A stretch of DNA of 64,000 nucleotides from a bacterium. Lineage in GTDB: Bacteria > Hinthialibacterota > Hinthialibacteria > OLB16. Position 1 is the stretch's first letter; every line of letters starts with the position of its first letter. The notes under the pieces were generated by a model. The model ran no database searches. It worked only from the letters and a program-made list of their open reading frames with translations, and was not told where the DNA came from. The stretch covers positions 80,191-144,190 of the forward strand of contig JAJVIK010000016.1 of assembly GCA_022072055.1 (NCBI GenBank), written 5' to 3'. Positions 62,062 to 64,000 of the stretch are shown piece after piece. The translations under genes were made by a program, and so were the position numbers.

Positions 62062-64000
62062 TCAGCGCATGAGCTGGAGTAGCGGAGGAATGTCGCGGGC
62101 GTCGATGTGGAAGTCGTAATTGAAATCGAGAACCGGATTATACCCCGGCATGCTGTTGTAGCGCTTCCAGGTTTTAAGGAGTTGGATCAGGTCCTGTCCG
62201 TCCACCACGCCATCGCGGTTGGCGTCGCCCGTTGGAGGTCCGGCGAAGAAGCCGGTGCGCAGGGTGTTCTGGTGGAAAGTGGGCCACTCCATGCTCTCGC
62301 CGTCGGCCTTGCCCGGGAGGTCATAAACATAGAGCCTGGAGGCGTTGTCGGCGCCGCTGTAGAAGGCGACCGCCATTTCCAGCCTGCCGTCGCCATCCAC
62401 ATCTCCAAGGGCGGGAGTGGAGAGAATGTCGTCGCCCGGTAGCGCGGGGAGATCCGGCGCGGCTCCAGGGGGGAGGACAATCGGGAATCCGGGCAGCATG
62501 GTTCCATCTCCGCGCAGGCCATACACCCGTGCGTTGGACATGGCCACGATCACATCCAGGATTCCATCGCCGTCCACATCCGCCAGAACCGGAGAGGCGA
62601 AGTTCACCGCGCTCGAGATCGGAGTGGCGAAGGTGTCGGCGGGAGCGATGAAGGGGAAGCCCGGAAGCGGCTGGCCCAGATGATCATAGGCGTAGATCAC
62701 CCCCTCATCCGAAAGGACCACGATATCGGGCCGGCCATCCCCGTTTAGATCGCCGAGCGCGGGGGAGGAGTCCACGTCATTCCTCGCGAGGAGTCTCGGG
62801 CTGCGCCTCGGCAGGGTGAGCGGCCATGAGGGTCCGAAGTCGCTCCCATCGGCCTTCACCACATGGATCTTCCCATCGCTGCTCCCGATCACGATCTCCA
62901 GGTTGAGGTCGCCGTCCAGATCTCCGATCGCGGGCGAGGAGATGATGTCGAGGGTCGAGGTCGAAGTCCCCAAGAGGGTCCCGTCGTGGTCAAAAATCCG
63001 GATCGTGGGCTTGGCGTAAGTCCCAACCACCACCTCATCGAGGCCATCCCGGTCGAGGTCGGCGACCGCCGGGCTGCTGCGCACATCCGTGTTCAGGATC
63101 ACCGGCCAGAGCCCCGCGACCGGGGATCCATCCAGGTTGATCGCGTGAACCCCGGCGCCGGTGTCGTCATTTCCGGTTCTGTCGGTGCCATACACCAGCT
63201 CCACTCCCGGATCGCCATCGAGCTCCGCGACCGCGATGGAGGTGAAGATCTCGGCGTTCTCAAGCTCAAGCAGCAGGTCGGGGAGGGTTTCGATGGGGTG
63301 TCCCGGCGTATGCGTGGGCGTGGGAGTGCTGGTGAACGTGCGAGTTGGGGTGGCGGTGCGGGTGTGAGTCACCGTCGGACTGAAGGTCGAGGTGGGCGAA
63401 AAGGTCGCCGTCACGGTCACAGTGGGACTGAAGGTGGCGGTCACCGTGGGGGTGAAGGTCCGTGTCACCGTGGGCGAGGGGGTCTCGGTGATGGTCGAGG
63501 ACCAGGTCGGAGTGGCGGTCGGAGTGGCGGTGATCGACGGCGTGTGGCTTGGGGTCGCGGTCACTGTCTGGGTGGGCGTGCCTGTCGAGGTCACGGTCGC
63601 CGTATCGGTGACCGTCCGCGTGGGCGTGGCAGTCACGGTGAAGGTCCGAGTCGAGGTCGGCGTGGCGGAGTGCGTGGCCGATGGCGTTTGAGTGATGGTG
63701 GGGGTGGCCGTGGCGGTCGCGCTGGGCGTGTTGGTGATGGTGAAGGTCGCCGTGGCCGTATTAGAGGGCGTATTGGTGATCGTCGGCGTATGAGAGGGCG
63801 TCGCGGTTGGGGTGTTGGTAATGGTTGGCGTGTCGGTCACCGTTGCGGTTGGCGTTTCGGTGATGGTGGGGGTTTCGGTCACCGTTGCGGTTGGCGTTTC
63901 GGTGATCGTGGGGGTTTCGGTGACCGTGGCGGTGGGTGTGTCGGTGATCGTGGGGGTTTCGGTCACCGTGGCGGTGGGCGTTTCGGTGACCGTGGGGGTT
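62062..64000 (-). CDS. TP-rich FG-GAP protein with dockerin-like C-terminus, 5' end outside window
   Basis: The frame is open to the right edge, so the N-terminus is missing. About 220 visible residues of [11 protein letters not shown] repeats are followed by an FG-GAP/VCBS propeller with calcium loops ([74 protein letters not shown]). The end has two dockerin-like loops ([21 protein letters not shown] and [20 protein letters not shown]). It is probably a cell-surface or secreted binding protein. The gap to the cohesin-like gene is 55 nt. Confidence 0.88.
   Translation of the reverse strand, partial: TPTVTETPTATVTETPTITDTPTATVTETPTITETPTATVTETPTITETPTATVTDTPTITNTPTATPSHTPTITNTPSNTATATFTITNTPSATATATPTITQTPSATHSATPTSTRTFTVTATPTRTVTDTATVTSTGTPTQTVTATPSHTPSITATPTATPTWSSTITETPSPTVTRTFTPTVTATFSPTVTVTATFSPTSTFSPTVTHTRTATPTRTFTSTPTPTHTPGHPIETLPDLLLELENAEIFTSIAVAELDGDPGVELVYGTDRTGNDDTGAGVHAINLDGSPVAGLWPVILNTDVRSSPAVADLDRDGLDEVVVGTYAKPTIRIFDHDGTLLGTSTSTLDIISSPAIGDLDGDLNLEIVIGSSDGKIHVVKADGSDFGPSWPLTLPRRSPRLLARNDVDSSPALGDLNGDGRPDIVVLSDEGVIYAYDHLGQPLPGFPFIAPADTFATPISSAVNFASPVLADVDGDGILDVIVAMSNARVYGLRGDGTMLPGFPIVLPPGAAPDLPALPGDDILSTPALGDVDGDGRLEMAVAFYSGADNASRLYVYDLPGKADGESMEWPTFHQNTLRTGFFAGPPTGDANRDGVVDGQDLIQLLKTWKRYNSMPGYNPVLDFNYDFHIDARDIPPLLQLMR
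63300..64000 (-). repeat. Tandem TP-rich coding repeat
   Basis: Units of mostly 12 codons (variants of [14 protein letters not shown]) repeat through at least 700 nt and continue past the edge. Units nearest the edge are almost identical, while those nearer the propeller have drifted, so expansion is recent on the N-terminal side. It forms a stiff, possibly glycosylated linker. Confidence 0.92.

Noticed and set aside
63300..64000. Short-period repeats considered as a CRISPR array
   Set aside because: The period keeps frame and codes for TP-rich protein; there are no unique spacers.

Overview
The window is a high-GC (about 60%) bacterial chromosome segment. It encodes polar-type flagellins, type IV-like pseudopilins with almost invariant N-termini, TAT- and Sec-exported proteins, TP-rich linkers followed by dockerin-like calcium repeats, and many exported sugar-acting proteins. 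That mix is familiar from uncultured phyla such as Sumerlaeota, Hydrogenedentota and Omnitrophota. The phylum is an inference from protein style; there is no rRNA or tRNA here to confirm it.

Layout. 0-2.5 kb: a truncated membrane-anchored GAF-like protein, a small unknown and a TAT-exported Gfo/Idh/MocA oxidoreductase. 2.6-10.2 kb: a late flagellar cluster on the minus strand, with two tandem flagellins, flaG, fliD and fliS. 10.6-12.4 kb: two tandem pseudopilins. 12.4-24.7 kb: secreted and membrane proteins, including two putative polysaccharide-acting proteins, a 1372-residue metzincin-like protein with a dockerin, and an Ntn-hydrolase/EF-hand fusion. 25.0-37.1 kb: a defence-like island (below). 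37.1-50.4 kb: a PL22-like propeller lyase, two PIN toxin-antitoxin pairs, folE, two large membrane glycosyltransferase-type proteins, DinB, and a nucleosidase-like exported protein. 50.7-52.6 kb: a single OLD/DUF4435-like ATPase-nuclease. 52.7-57.4 kb: cysS, a HicB-like protein, tyrA, a GT4 glycosyltransferase and a membrane protein. 57.3-64 kb: a large exported protein, a cohesin-like protein, and a TP-rich FG-GAP/dockerin protein running off the right edge.

The most interesting region is 25.0-37.4 kb. An RtcR-like activator (N-terminal CARF-like domain, sigma-54 AAA+ domain, Fis-type HTH) ends on a good -24/-12 sigma-54 promoter match. That promoter points into a two-gene cassette: a DUF3696-type AAA ATPase followed 3 nt later by a PLD-like protein with an HxR variant motif. 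A diverged second copy of the same ATPase/PLD pair lies 2 kb further on. It is convergent with an SF1 helicase gene, which overlaps the gene of a second CARF-like protein. This second module sits exactly between two 310-bp direct repeats that are copies of the 3' end of the PL22-like gene, so it looks like an inserted mobile module. An EVE-like/DUF3883 nuclease-like protein, a tiny membrane peptide and an XRE regulator fill the space between. No CRISPR array, cas gene or Cas10-type cyclase is visible. The hypothesis is a CARF-controlled, CRISPR-independent (in this window) defence system built around an ATPase/PLD effector pair; its function is inferred, not shown.
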